The position numbers were made by a program, and so were the translations under genes. This document shows, one piece after another, positions 53,378 to 60,789 of a stretch of DNA of 64,000 nucleotides. The stretch lies in the NCBI GenBank assembly GCA_963730535.1, contig CAVSRU010000011.1:186001-250000 (forward strand), written 5' to 3'. The notes under the pieces are model-generated. The model saw only the letters and a program-made list of their open reading frames with translations, did no database searches and was not told where the DNA came from. Numbering within the stretch: the stretch's first letter is position 1; each line of letters opens with the position of its first letter. Source of the DNA: DASSUW01 sp963730535 (GTDB lineage Bacteria; Actinomycetota; Thermoleophilia; Solirubrobacterales; Solirubrobacteraceae).

Positions 53378-53764
53378 TCAGCTGAGGATCGACGAATGGC
53401 GGGCGACGACCCGCCAGCGGCCGTCCTGCCGGTTCCACACGTCGGTGAGCCGGAACGCGTTGGAGAGGCTCGTGTAGTTCAGGCTCGCGACCTGGCTGTA
53501 GCGCGAGTGCACGACCGCCGTGTCCCCGAACACGTCGATGTCCATCGACTCGTAGGCGAAGGAGACGATCGTGTAGCCCTCGCGCGCGGCGTCCATCCAC
53601 TGGTCGCGGGTCATCGGCTCGGGGTTGAGGTGGATCGCCGTGAAGCGAAAGCCGGGCGACACGATCTCCTCGAGCCGATCCATGTCGCGGTCCTCGACCG
53701 CTTGCATCCAGTCCCGCTGGAGCTGGGCGAGCTGCTCGCGGTCGGCGTCGTCGGCGGCGGTCAT
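53378..53764 (-). CDS. SnoaL/DUF4440-like (NTF2-fold) protein
   Basis: 128 residues from the ATG at 53764. LQRDWMQAVEDRDMDRLEEI starts the usual alpha-helix pair of NTF2-like proteins, followed by SPGFRFTAIHLN, ESMDIDVFGDTAVVHSRYSQ and a final strand WRVVARHSSILS. The pattern matches the DUF4440/SnoaL-like group, which includes ketosteroid-isomerase-like enzymes and stress proteins. The function is unknown. Element B ends at its 3' end. Confidence 0.82.
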   Translation of the reverse strand: MTAADDADREQLAQLQRDWMQAVEDRDMDRLEEIVSPGFRFTAIHLNPEPMTRDQWMDAAREGYTIVSFAYESMDIDVFGDTAVVHSRYSQVASLNYTSLSNAFRLTDVWNRQDGRWRVVARHSSILS

Positions 53765-53781
53765 GTGCCGCGGGAGGCTAT

Positions 53782-54012
53782 CTACGACAGCGTGGTGCCG
53801 CACGACGTGCAGCGCCCGCCGGCGTTGGCGGCGGTCGCGGACGGGCGCGGCGCGAGCTCCCCGCCGCAGGCGGGGCAGGTGGCGGGCAGCCCGGCCCGCA
53901 GGACCTCCCACGCCCGGGAGATCACGTCGTCGAGCGTCGGGCCGTCGGGCCGGCGGCAGTCCGCCTCGCGGATGCGCCGGGCGCCCGTCCCTCGTGTCAG
54001 CAGCGTGCTCAT
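53782..54012 (-). CDS. Zinc-ribbon protein coupled to lexA
   Basis: A 76-residue protein with a C-terminal zinc ribbon: CPACGGELAPRPSA and CTSCGTTLS provide two CxxC knuckles about 20 residues apart. The N-terminal part is helical. Its ATG overlaps the lexA stop (ATGA), so it is translated with LexA and is SOS-inducible by position. It could be a DNA- or RNA-binding accessory protein; no family is recognised. Confidence 0.72.
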   Translation of the reverse strand: MSTLLTRGTGARRIREADCRRPDGPTLDDVISRAWEVLRAGLPATCPACGGELAPRPSATAANAGGRCTSCGTTLS

Positions 54013-54638
54013 GCCACCTTCCTCAGTACCCCGACCACCCGCCCGAGGATCTGCACCTCGCGCGAGCGGATCGGCTCCATCGAGTCGTTCTCCGGCTGCA
54101 GGCGCACGTGGTCCGCCTCCTTGAAGTAGCGCTTGACCGTCGCGTCCTCACCCAGGAGCGCGACGATGATCTCGCCGTCCGTGGCCGTCTCCTGCGGCCG
54201 GACGACCACGAGATCGCCGGCCAGGATGCCGGCGTTGACCATCGAGTCGCCGCGCACGGTGAGGACGTACTCGCCCTCGTCCCCGCCCGCGCGCGAGTCC
54301 ACCTGCACGGTGTCCTCGACGTTCTCGTCGGCGAGGATCGGCTGGCCGGCAGCGACGTTGCCGACGAGCGGCAGCCCACCGGAGCCGCCGACGACCGACT
54401 TCACCGCGCCCGCCGCCTTGTCGAGCAGCTCGATGGCGCGCGGCTTCGACGGGTCGCGCCGCAGGAGCCCGACCTTCTCCAGGTTGGCCAGGTGGGCGTG
54501 CACGGTCGACGACGAGGCGAGCCCCACCGCCTTGCCGATGTCCCGCACCGTCGGCGGGTAGCCGTGGCCGGCCGAGTACTTCTTGATGAAGTCGAAGATC
54601 TCTTGCTGACGCTTGGTCAGATCCTTCCCGATATCCAT
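54009..54638 (-). CDS. lexA: LexA SOS repressor
   Basis: 209 residues from the ATG at 54638, chosen for its GGAG site over the ATG at 54680 that lies in the LexA box. The N-terminal winged helix contains PTVRDIGKAVGLASSSTVHA. The self-cleavage site is Ala97-Gly98 (NVAAGQPI), and the catalytic dyad is Ser132 (GDSMVNAG) and Lys169 (ATVKRYFKE). RecA-stimulated self-cleavage releases the SOS regulon. The nearby dnaE2 and imuB carry matching boxes. It is coupled to the Zn-ribbon gene. Confidence 0.95.
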   Translation of the reverse strand: MDIGKDLTKRQQEIFDFIKKYSAGHGYPPTVRDIGKAVGLASSSTVHAHLANLEKVGLLRRDPSKPRAIELLDKAAGAVKSVVGGSGGLPLVGNVAAGQPILADENVEDTVQVDSRAGGDEGEYVLTVRGDSMVNAGILAGDLVVVRPQETATDGEIIVALLGEDATVKRYFKEADHVRLQPENDSMEPIRSREVQILGRVVGVLRKVA

Positions 54639-54673
54639 GACGGGCTCCGGCTCCTCGGTTCGTGGCTGGGAAG

Positions 54674-54687
54674 CGAACATCTGTTCG
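54674..54687. promoter_or_regulatory. LexA (SOS) box upstream of lexA
   Basis: CGAACATCTGTTCG fits CGAAC-N4-GTTCG; it is 36 nt upstream of the chosen lexA start and gives autoregulation. Confidence 0.85.
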
Positions 54688-54758
54688 TGAACGGTAGCGC
54701 GGCCCCAGGACGGACGTCAAACGGGCACAAAAGCGAGGGCTATACTGCGGCCCCCGCT

Positions 54759-54843
54759 GCGCCGATGGCGGAATTGGTAGACGCGCCAGGTTGAGGGCCT
54801 GGTCCGGGATAACCGGGTGGAGGTTCGAGTCCTCTTCGGCGCA
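54759..54843 (+). tRNA. trnL-GAG: tRNA-Leu(GAG)
   Basis: An 85-nt tRNA with an intact 7-bp acceptor stem (GCGCCGA with TCGGCGC) and discriminator A; CCA is not encoded. The D arm is GCGGAATTGGTAGACGC; the anticodon stem CCAGG/CCTGG encloses TTGAGGG, giving anticodon GAG. A long class II variable arm (TCCGGGATAACCGGGT) and the T loop TTCGAGT confirm leucine. It reads CUC/CUU codons. The 3' 59 nt recur exactly at 59994-60052. Confidence 0.97.
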
Positions 54844-54850
54844 TTGAAAG

Positions 54851-54871
54851 GCCCTGCGCAGCGGGGCTTTT
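54851..54871 (+). terminator. tRNA-Leu terminator
   Basis: GCCCTGC and GCGGGGC pair over a 3-nt loop and are followed by TTTT, 8 nt after the tRNA. From here to 55162 I see no gene; a frame on the opposite strand across the tRNA is a known artefact type. Confidence 0.85.
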
Positions 54872-55162
54872 CACGTTGTGGGCCCACTGCGTTGGACCTC
54901 GACGCAAGCCGGTAGCAACATGCAGCCGGCGCGGTCGAGATTCACACGGACGACCAGTAGAAGTGCAGTCGTCGGTAGTGCTAGCTGGCTCAAGGACGCG
55001 GCTCGACGCGCGCCTGAGTTGTGTCGGTTGGCCCCGACGAAGCGAGCGCAACTCGCCTGGTCTCCGCGACAGCAGTGAAGTTCGCGTTGCGGCACCGGTG
55101 CCAGGCTCCAACCGGCGGAGGGCACTCGGGCCCTGACCGCGGATCAAAGGGACTCGGCTGAG

Positions 55163-55627
55163 TCAGGCCCGGGCCACCGCACGCCCGCCGTTGTAGATCT
55201 TGCCGTGGGGGTCCTCCATGTTGGCCTCGCGTACCGACTCGACGTCCCCGTGGAAGTCCCCGCGGCCGGTCGGATCGGTGAGCGCGAGCGAGGCGAGCTC
55301 GAAGAGGCACAGGGCCACGTGCGGGATCCAGTGGCGCCGGCCCTTGAGGAACTGCCCGGTGACGAACGGCGTCGCCGCCAGCGCGACGGCTCCGACCGCA
55401 TCCAGTGCCAGGTGGGCCTGGAACGGGAGCACCTTGACGACCCCGAGCGGGTAGTCGGTCAGCGTGCTGTAGCCGGCGTGGATCGCGCCGGCCCGCCGGA
55501 TCTGGCTGGCCGCTCGCGTCCCCTCGATCCCGGCGACCTTCGGGAACGCGGTCATCAGGAATGCTCCGGCGGTGTAGTCGACGACGCCATGCAGCGTCGC
55601 GTCGACCGGCCGTGGTGGCGTGGGCAT
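55163..55627 (-). CDS. Small multi-helix membrane protein in alcohol dehydrogenase operon
   Basis: 154 residues from the ATG at 55627, which has an AAAGGAGG site. Sequence: VDATLHGVVDYTAGAFLMTA, then a loop, YPLGVVKVLPFQAHLALDAV and a third helix pair (GAVALAATPFVTG and HVALCLFELASLALT). About four membrane segments are likely, with a charged C-terminal tail. The start HGVVDY recurs in small membrane proteins of the SPW-repeat-like type, but this is tentative. It is the last gene of a three-gene unit. Confidence 0.7.
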   Translation of the reverse strand: MPTPPRPVDATLHGVVDYTAGAFLMTAFPKVAGIEGTRAASQIRRAGAIHAGYSTLTDYPLGVVKVLPFQAHLALDAVGAVALAATPFVTGQFLKGRRHWIPHVALCLFELASLALTDPTGRGDFHGDVESVREANMEDPHGKIYNGGRAVARA

Positions 55628-55641
55628 CTCCGGTCCTCCTT

Positions 55642-56820
55642 TCAGGGCTTGAGGACGACCTTCACGCAGTCGTCGAGCTTGTGCTTGAACGTCTCGTAGG
55701 CGTCCGGCGCCTTGGCGAGCTCGAGCCGGTGCGTGACGACGAAGCTCGGGTCGATGTCGCCGTTGCGGATCCGCTCGTACAGCGGCTTCAGGTAGCGCTG
55801 GACGTGGCACTGACCCGTCCTGAGCGTCAGGCCCTTGTTCATCAGGGCGCCGGTGGGGAACTTGTCCATCAGCCCGCCGTAGACGCCGATGACCGAGACG
55901 ATCCCGCCCGGCCGGCACGCGAGGATGGCGTCCCGCAGCGCATGGCCGCGGTCGCTCTCGAGGCGCGTGGCCTGCTTGACGCGGTCGACCGCGTGCACGG
56001 CGCCGTGCCCGTGAGCGGCCTCCATCCCGACGGCGTCGATGACCGCGTCCGGGCCACGCCCGCCGGTCAGCACCTTGAGCTGCTCGACGACGTCCGGGTT
56101 CTCGGCGAAGTTGATGACGTCCGTGGCCCCGGCCCGGTTCGTCGCCATGGTGAGCCGGTAGTCGTACTGGTCGATCGCGATGACGCGCTCGGCGCCGAGC
56201 ATCACCGCGCTGGCGATCGCGAACTGGCCGACCGGGCCGGCGCCGAACACGGCGATGACCTCCCCGCCCTTGATGTCGCAGAAGTCCGCGCCCATGAAGC
56301 CCGTCGGGAAGATGTCCGACAGGAAGAGGACCTGCTCGTCCGGAAGGTCGTCCTCGAGCTTGAGTGGCCCGACGTCGGCGAACGGCACGCGCGCGTATTC
56401 GGCCTGACCGCCCGCGTAGCCGCCGGTGATGTGCGAGTAGCCGAAGATGCCGCACGTCGGGTGTCCGAACATCTTCTCGGCGATCCCGGCGTTCGGATTC
56501 GAGTTCTCGCAGAGCGAGAAGAGCTCGTTCTGGCAGTGCCAGCAGTTGCCGCACGCGATCGGGAACGGGACGACGACCCGGTCGCCGGCCTGCAGGTTCT
56601 TCACGCCGCGGCCGGTCTCGACGACCTCGCCCATGAACTCGTGGCCGAGGATGTCGCCCTTCTTCATCGTCGGGATGTAGCCGTCGTAGAGATGCAGGTC
56701 GGACCCGCAGATCGCCGTTGAGGTGATCTTCACGATGGCGTCGCGATCGTTGAGGATCTTCGGGTCCGGGACGTTCTCGACCTGGACGGTATTGCGGCCG
56801 GACCACACGTTGGCGCGCAT
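55642..56820 (-). CDS. Zinc-dependent alcohol dehydrogenase, glutathione-independent formaldehyde dehydrogenase-like
   Basis: 392 residues from the ATG at 56820 that overlaps the SRPBCC stop. Catalytic zinc ligands: Cys in AICGSDLHLYDGY and the His-Glu of LGHEFMGEV; the structural zinc site is CGNCWHCQNELFSLC with four Cys. The cofactor site VIAVFGAGPVGQFAIASAVM is followed by an acidic VIAIDQYDYRL, favouring NAD. The long insertion (VDRVKQATRLESDRGHALRD) and overall order match the formaldehyde-dismutase-like MDR group. It oxidises an aldehyde or alcohol. It lies within the tRNA island. Confidence 0.88.
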   Translation of the reverse strand: MRANVWSGRNTVQVENVPDPKILNDRDAIVKITSTAICGSDLHLYDGYIPTMKKGDILGHEFMGEVVETGRGVKNLQAGDRVVVPFPIACGNCWHCQNELFSLCENSNPNAGIAEKMFGHPTCGIFGYSHITGGYAGGQAEYARVPFADVGPLKLEDDLPDEQVLFLSDIFPTGFMGADFCDIKGGEVIAVFGAGPVGQFAIASAVMLGAERVIAIDQYDYRLTMATNRAGATDVINFAENPDVVEQLKVLTGGRGPDAVIDAVGMEAAHGHGAVHAVDRVKQATRLESDRGHALRDAILACRPGGIVSVIGVYGGLMDKFPTGALMNKGLTLRTGQCHVQRYLKPLYERIRNGDIDPSFVVTHRLELAKAPDAYETFKHKLDDCVKVVLKP

Positions 56821-57212
56821 CACGCACCCGCCTTCGCGAGCTCGGACTCAGGCAGCGGCTGGGCGGGACGCTGCTTGAACTTGCGCTCGGCGCTCTCGCC
56901 CTCGGGCGTCGAGTCCGAGCGTGGGATCTCGCCGGTCTCCACTCGCGCCTTGAAGCGCCGCAGCTCGTCCTTCACCTTGGCCATTGTCGGCGCGCTGACC
57001 AGCTTCTGGAAGGGCGACGGGAGCTTGCTCGCGGCGTCGCCCGACCCGGAGAGCTCGACGTGGATCTCGGTTCCCCGATCACCCGGCGCGTCGACGAACG
57101 AGATCGTCGGGCCCAGGTCCATCACGTACCGCGATCGGTACTCCGGGTCGTTCCAGAGGCCCCTGACCTCGTCGTGTGGGCAATTCACGGTGACGGCTGC
57201 GTGGGTCGACAT
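56820..57212 (-). CDS. SRPBCC/START-like domain protein
   Basis: A 130-residue protein with a GGAGG site at its ATG. MSTHAAVTVNCPHDEVRGLW is the first strand-helix of the polyketide-cyclase/SRPBCC fold, then PTISFVDAPGDRGTEIHVEL and a C-terminal helix (KVKDELRRFKARVETGE) that closes the ligand pocket. A charged tail follows. It probably binds a hydrophobic ligand. It is first in the operon with the alcohol dehydrogenase (TGATG overlap). Confidence 0.8.
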   Translation of the reverse strand: MSTHAAVTVNCPHDEVRGLWNDPEYRSRYVMDLGPTISFVDAPGDRGTEIHVELSGSGDAASKLPSPFQKLVSAPTMAKVKDELRRFKARVETGEIPRSDSTPEGESAERKFKQRPAQPLPESELAKAGA

Positions 57213-57365
57213 GGGGCCTCCGGTGGCTTCGGACCTTTCCCTTAGGTCTCGCCACGCCCGCGAGGGAGGAAACCTGGCTGTCAGATGTGAGTCACTCCGG
57301 AAACCCGTCCCAGACGGAGCGGGGAGGCCTGGACTCGAACGCCCCACGCCACGAGGGAGCGAACC

Positions 57366-57479
57366 GTGCTGCACGCGAACCTCGCCGACGGTGTCCACCG
57401 CATCGAGGACGCGTATACGAACTGGCACCTGATCGAAGCGGACGGGCAGCTGACGGTCGTGGACGCCGGCGTCGACTGA
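57366..57479 (+). pseudogene. N-terminal fragment of an MBL-fold protein
   Basis: A 37-codon frame reads LADGVHRIEDAYTNWHLIEA followed by LTVVDAGVD and a stop, which is the first beta-strand pair of a metallo-beta-lactamase-fold protein (motif VHRIEDAYTNW...VVDAG). The metal-binding HxHxDH region and everything after it are missing. It is a truncated remnant in the island interior. Confidence 0.6.
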
Positions 57480-57687
57480 GCCCGACGATTGACGCACCGC
57501 ATCCCTGGCCTACCGAGTTGATCGTGATTCGCCCCGTCCCCTGCCCGCACCTCCGCCTGGTCCGTCCGGTGGCGCCGCGAACCCCCGACGGCTGTGAGGA
57601 GTGCCTGCAGATCCGCTCCCCTGGTGCCTGGAGGCCGGGCTCCCTCGTCGACGCCGTACAGCGCATCACCGAGCCGCGCTAGACACG

Positions 57688-57893
57688 ACGAAAGGCCCAG
57701 CGAGTTGCCGACCAGATGTGCGGTCTCGAACCCCGCCGCCGGCATGGCCGGCCATCGCCACGGCGAGGACGTCATGGCTGCGCTCGAGCGCGGGCAGCAC
57801 GAGCTCCCACGTCCGCCACGTGTCGAGGAAGCCGTTGAGGAGGACGAGCGGCGGCCCGAGCCGCGGCGGCGCGATGGGGTGAAGTGGCGTTCG
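57688..57893 (-). pseudogene. Alpha/beta hydrolase fragment, decayed
   Basis: Read on the minus strand, PPLVLLNGFLDTWRTWELVL, PALERSHDVLAVAMAGHAGG and, in a second frame, FETAHLVGNSLG give the N-terminus, the strand before the elbow and the nucleophile elbow (GNSLG) of an alpha/beta hydrolase, with the sequence between them deleted and a frame change at the joint. The C-terminal half is absent. It is clearly a pseudogene and overlaps the 5' region of the ABC transporter. Confidence 0.6.
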
Positions 57894-57907
57894 ACGGCGG
57901 GCGGCCT

Positions 57908-58876
57908 ATGTGGAGGAGGGTGACGCAGACTGGGGAGCATGCTCTCGCGGCCGTCGGCCTCGACGGCTCACAGGCTGCCGTCGAGGCGGTCGAGCTGACC
58001 AAGCGCTACGGCGACGTGATCGCCGTCGACCATCTGACGTTCCGCGTCCGCGAGGGTGCGGTCACCGGGTTTCTCGGCCCCAACGGGGCGGGCAAGACCA
58101 CGACGCTGCGGATGGTGCTCGGCCTCGCGCGGCCGACGTCGGGCTACGCGACCGTCTACGGGCGGCCGTACCGCGAGCTCGAAGACCCGCCGCGCACGGT
58201 GGGAGCGAACCTCGAGATCTCGGGGGCGCATCCGGGCCGCTCGGGCCGCAACCACCTGCGGTCGCTGGCGGCGATGGCCGGCCTGCCGCGATCGCGAGTC
58301 GAGGAGGTCCTGCGGCTCGTCGACCTCGTGCGCGCTGCGGACCGCCCGGCCGGCAAGTACTCGCAGGGCATGCGCCAGCGCCTCGGGCTCGCGACCACCC
58401 TGCTCGGGGACCCGCGCCTGCTCGTCCTCGACGAGCCGGCCAACGGGCTCGACCCGCAGGGGATCCGCTGGCTGCGCGACTTCCTGCGCGGGATGGCGCG
58501 GGAGGGGCGCACGGTGCTCGTCTCGAGCCACGTGCTTGCCGAGGTGGCGCAGACGGTCGATGACGTGGTCGTCATCCATCGCGGGCGGCTCGTCGAGCAG
58601 GGGCCCGTCGATCGCCTCACGACCGGCGGCGGCGTGCTCGTGCGCACGCCCGAGCCCGACCTGCTGCGCGCCTCGCTCGAGCGGGAAGGCATCATGGTCA
58701 CCGAGCGGTCCGACGGCGCCCTCATCGCCCACACCGACGACCCCGCGCGGGTCGGCCAGCTCGCGTACAGCGCCCGCGTCCCGGTTCACGAGCTGCAGCC
58801 GCGAGCGACATCGCTCGAGGAGGCGTTCCTGGCCTTGACGTCAGAGGCTCCAGCCGAGCCGGCGGAGGCCGCATGA
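57908..58876 (+). CDS. ABC transporter ATP-binding protein (exporter type)
   Basis: About 322 residues from ATG 57908 (a GTG at 57884 is possible; the start is uncertain because the gene borders a pseudogene). Walker A GFLGPNGAGKTTTLRMVLGL, the Q-loop region near VYGRPYRELEDP, signature YSQGMRQRLGLATTLLGDPR, Walker B LLVLDEPANGLDP and switch His in SSHVLAEVAQTV are complete. The C-terminal part resembles drug/bacitracin exporter ATPases. It is translationally coupled (ATGA) to the permease. Confidence 0.9.
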   Translation: MWRRVTQTGEHALAAVGLDGSQAAVEAVELTKRYGDVIAVDHLTFRVREGAVTGFLGPNGAGKTTTLRMVLGLARPTSGYATVYGRPYRELEDPPRTVGANLEISGAHPGRSGRNHLRSLAAMAGLPRSRVEEVLRLVDLVRAADRPAGKYSQGMRQRLGLATTLLGDPRLLVLDEPANGLDPQGIRWLRDFLRGMAREGRTVLVSSHVLAEVAQTVDDVVVIHRGRLVEQGPVDRLTTGGGVLVRTPEPDLLRASLEREGIMVTERSDGALIAHTDDPARVGQLAYSARVPVHELQPRATSLEEAFLALTSEAPAEPAEAA

Positions 58877-59649
58877 CCGCCGCCGGCGCGCGGCTCCAGG
58901 CGCCGCCGGAGCGGCGAGGCTCGGGCCGGCTCATCCGCCTGCTGAGCGGCGAGCTGATCAAGGTCCGCACCACGCGCACCGCCCTCGGCTTCGGCCTCGC
59001 TGCGGTGGCGATCGTGCTCGTCGGCGTGCTCGTCAGCTTCCTCGCCGGCGACCCGCGGACGGTCGTCGACAAGCGGATCGCGATCGCCTTCGGCAGCGGG
59101 GTGTCGATCGTGCTCCTGCTCTTCGGGGCCGTGGGCGCCACCGGCGAGTTCCGCCATCACACGCTCGCCCCCGCGCTGCTGATCGCCCCCGACCGCCTCG
59201 GGTTGCTGGCGGCGCGCGTCGCCGCCTACACGCTCACAGCGCTCCTTGTCGGCGTCGCGATGCTGGTCGTCGGCCTGGCGGTCGGCATCCCGCTGCTCGA
59301 GAACGAGCCCGGCCCCGACCTCGCGACCGCCGACTACGTCAAGGTCGGCGCGGGCGGCCTGATCGCGACGGCGCTCGCGGCCGCGCTCGGCGTCGGCTAC
59401 GGGACCCTCGTGCGCAACCAGGTGCTCGCCGTCATCGCGGCGCTGGTCTGGTTCTTCATCCTCGAGAACCTGCTCCACGAGGTGAGCGCGGACGTCCACG
59501 ACTACTCGATCGGCACCGCCCTCACGCGGCTGGCCCAAGGCGGCGACCCGAGGTTGTCGATGCTCGACGCCGGCCTCGTCTCGCTGGCCTGGACCGCGCT
59601 GTTCTGCGCCGCGGCGGCGATCGTCGACGCGCGCCGCGACATCGACTAG
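58873..59649 (+). CDS. ABC-2 type exporter permease
   Basis: A 258-residue protein with six hydrophobic helices. SGELIKVRTTRTALGFGLAA opens the first helix in the usual ABC-2 manner, and GEFRHHTLAPALLIAPDRLG is the family loop after helix 2. The other helices are at about residues 108-128, 150-170, 178-200 and 225-245. Together with the ATPase it makes a half-size exporter; the substrate is unknown. It ends 344 nt before the island's right repeat. Confidence 0.85.
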   Translation: MTAAGARLQAPPERRGSGRLIRLLSGELIKVRTTRTALGFGLAAVAIVLVGVLVSFLAGDPRTVVDKRIAIAFGSGVSIVLLLFGAVGATGEFRHHTLAPALLIAPDRLGLLAARVAAYTLTALLVGVAMLVVGLAVGIPLLENEPGPDLATADYVKVGAGGLIATALAAALGVGYGTLVRNQVLAVIAALVWFFILENLLHEVSADVHDYSIGTALTRLAQGGDPRLSMLDAGLVSLAWTALFCAAAAIVDARRDID

Positions 59650-59730
59650 GGCCAGCCGGCGCGCGGCGGTGCCGTCGCTGCCGGGGCGCACGCTCGCCTG
59701 CGCCCGGCACCCGTGATTCCACCGCGAGGA

Positions 59731-59781
59731 CTAACCGCAGCCGGTGTTGTTGCCGCAGCTCGAGCACGCGTAGCACGAGCC
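59731..59781 (-). pseudogene. Cys-rich C-terminal remnant, possibly class II ribonucleotide reductase
   Basis: A 16-codon frame ending in TAG reads GSCYACSSCGNNTGCG and is preceded immediately by an in-frame stop. The CxxCxxC...C pattern with a terminal GCG resembles the C-terminal redox tail of adenosylcobalamin-dependent ribonucleotide reductase (NrdJ). No other part of that gene is visible. The match is short, so the identity is tentative. The rest of 59650-59993 shows no gene. Confidence 0.35.
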
Positions 59782-59993
59782 CTACCTCTCACCCGCGGCG
59801 CCGCCGAGCGCGACGACGTAAAGGCCCTCGTCGCCGACGTCACCGCCGCCGGGTCAGCGGCGTCAGCGCCACCACGCTGGCTCGTGGCAACAGCGGCGGC
59901 AACATCCAGATCGTCCGATGCGTCCGTATCGTCCGCATCCCGGGACGGTGCGGGCGATCTGGCGCGGAACGGACGTATATGACACCCGGGCCA

Positions 59994-60052
59994 CCAGGTT
60001 GAGGGCCTGGTCCGGGATAACCGGGTGGAGGTTCGAGTCCTCTTCGGCGCAT
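59994..60052 (+). repeat. Exact 59-bp copy of the tRNA-Leu 3' end (att-like repeat)
   Basis: This segment is identical to 54786-54844 and begins at the anticodon stem (CCAGGTTGAGGG). It contains the variable arm, T arm and 3' acceptor strand but no 5' half, so it cannot fold as a tRNA. It is followed by a 7-bp hairpin (60063-60079), possibly a relic terminator. Confidence 0.9.
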
Positions 60053-60166
60053 GAACGCGAAGGCCCCGCCTGGCGGGGCGACCTGTACCTCGGCGGCAAC
60101 GCGTGCTGGGCTGTGAAGCTCGGCTGTCGAGGTCACGCAGTCGCGGCGTGCACGCGGCGCATGTCG

Positions 60167-60664
60167 TCAGGACTCGCCGTGCCACGGGCGCAACCGCGGC
60201 CACCATGCGCGCACGGCATGCCGGTATGCCGCGTACTCCTCGCCGTAGCGGGCGCTGAGCGTCGGCTCCTCGTAGCCGTACACGAACGCGGCCACGACCA
60301 GCCAGAACAGGGCCGCGTACACGAGCAGCACGGGGCGGCCGAGCAGCAGCGCCTGGCCGACGATCGTGGCGCCGACGGCGACGTACATCGGATTGCGCAC
60401 GTGCCGGTAAAGGCCGCCGACCACAAGCCGCTCCGTCGGCGCAATCGGCGCCGGCGTGCCGCGGCCTTCGGTCACGAAGCGCGCGAACGCAATGAGCACC
60501 ATGGCGACGCCGACGCCGATCAGGACGGCGCCCAGCGCGGCGACGACGGCCGGCGGGCCCGTCGAGTGCCAGCCTGTCAGCAGCCACGGCACGAGACCAG
60601 CGACCACGCCCGGCGCGGCGAAGAGGAAGACCCCGCTGCCGACCGCTGCCTCAACTCTGCGCAC
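60167..60664 (-). CDS. Isoprenylcysteine carboxyl methyltransferase-family membrane protein
   Basis: 165 residues from the GTG at 60664 (a TTG 15 nt upstream is possible). Four to five helices are visible. The SAM-binding signature is LVVGGLYRHVRNPMYVAVGA, and YGEEYAAYRHAVRAWWPRLR is the C-terminal motif of the ICMT/PEMT-like family. It is probably a methyltransferase acting on a lipid or small hydrophobic molecule. It lies immediately outside the island's right end. Confidence 0.85.
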   Translation of the reverse strand: MRRVEAAVGSGVFLFAAPGVVAGLVPWLLTGWHSTGPPAVVAALGAVLIGVGVAMVLIAFARFVTEGRGTPAPIAPTERLVVGGLYRHVRNPMYVAVGATIVGQALLLGRPVLLVYAALFWLVVAAFVYGYEEPTLSARYGEEYAAYRHAVRAWWPRLRPWHGES

Positions 60665-60789
60665 AGCGCGAGCGTACAACCCGCCCGCGCTCCGTCACGC
60701 CCATCAGCGACGGCCCACCGTTCGGAGCCTCTCGTCGTTCGGGGGGCGACCGGGTATGCTCGCCCGACAGCGCCCTCAGGAGTGGTCGA

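Larger units (their letters stand above)
54786..60052. mobile_element. Putative tRNA-Leu-targeted genomic island, 5.2 kb, no integrase left
   Basis: The 59-bp 3' portion of tRNA-Leu (54786-54844) is repeated exactly and in the same orientation at 59994-60052. Such direct repeats arise when a tyrosine-recombinase element integrates into the 3' end of a tRNA gene. The interval carries an SRPBCC-alcohol dehydrogenase-membrane protein operon, an ABC exporter pair and at least three decayed gene fragments. No integrase, excisionase or plasmid gene is seen, so it would be an immobile remnant. A local duplication of the tRNA is the alternative. Confidence 0.6.

Noticed and set aside
54740..55147. 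Minus-strand frame containing RRRGLEPPPGYPGPGPQPG across tRNA-Leu
   Set aside because: It is the antisense of the tRNA, and the same peptide appears at the 59-bp copy. This is a recurrent annotation artefact, not a protein.
54844..60052. Integrase or transposase gene in the island
   Set aside because: No tyrosine-recombinase (R...HxxR...Y) or DDE pattern is visible in any frame of the interval.
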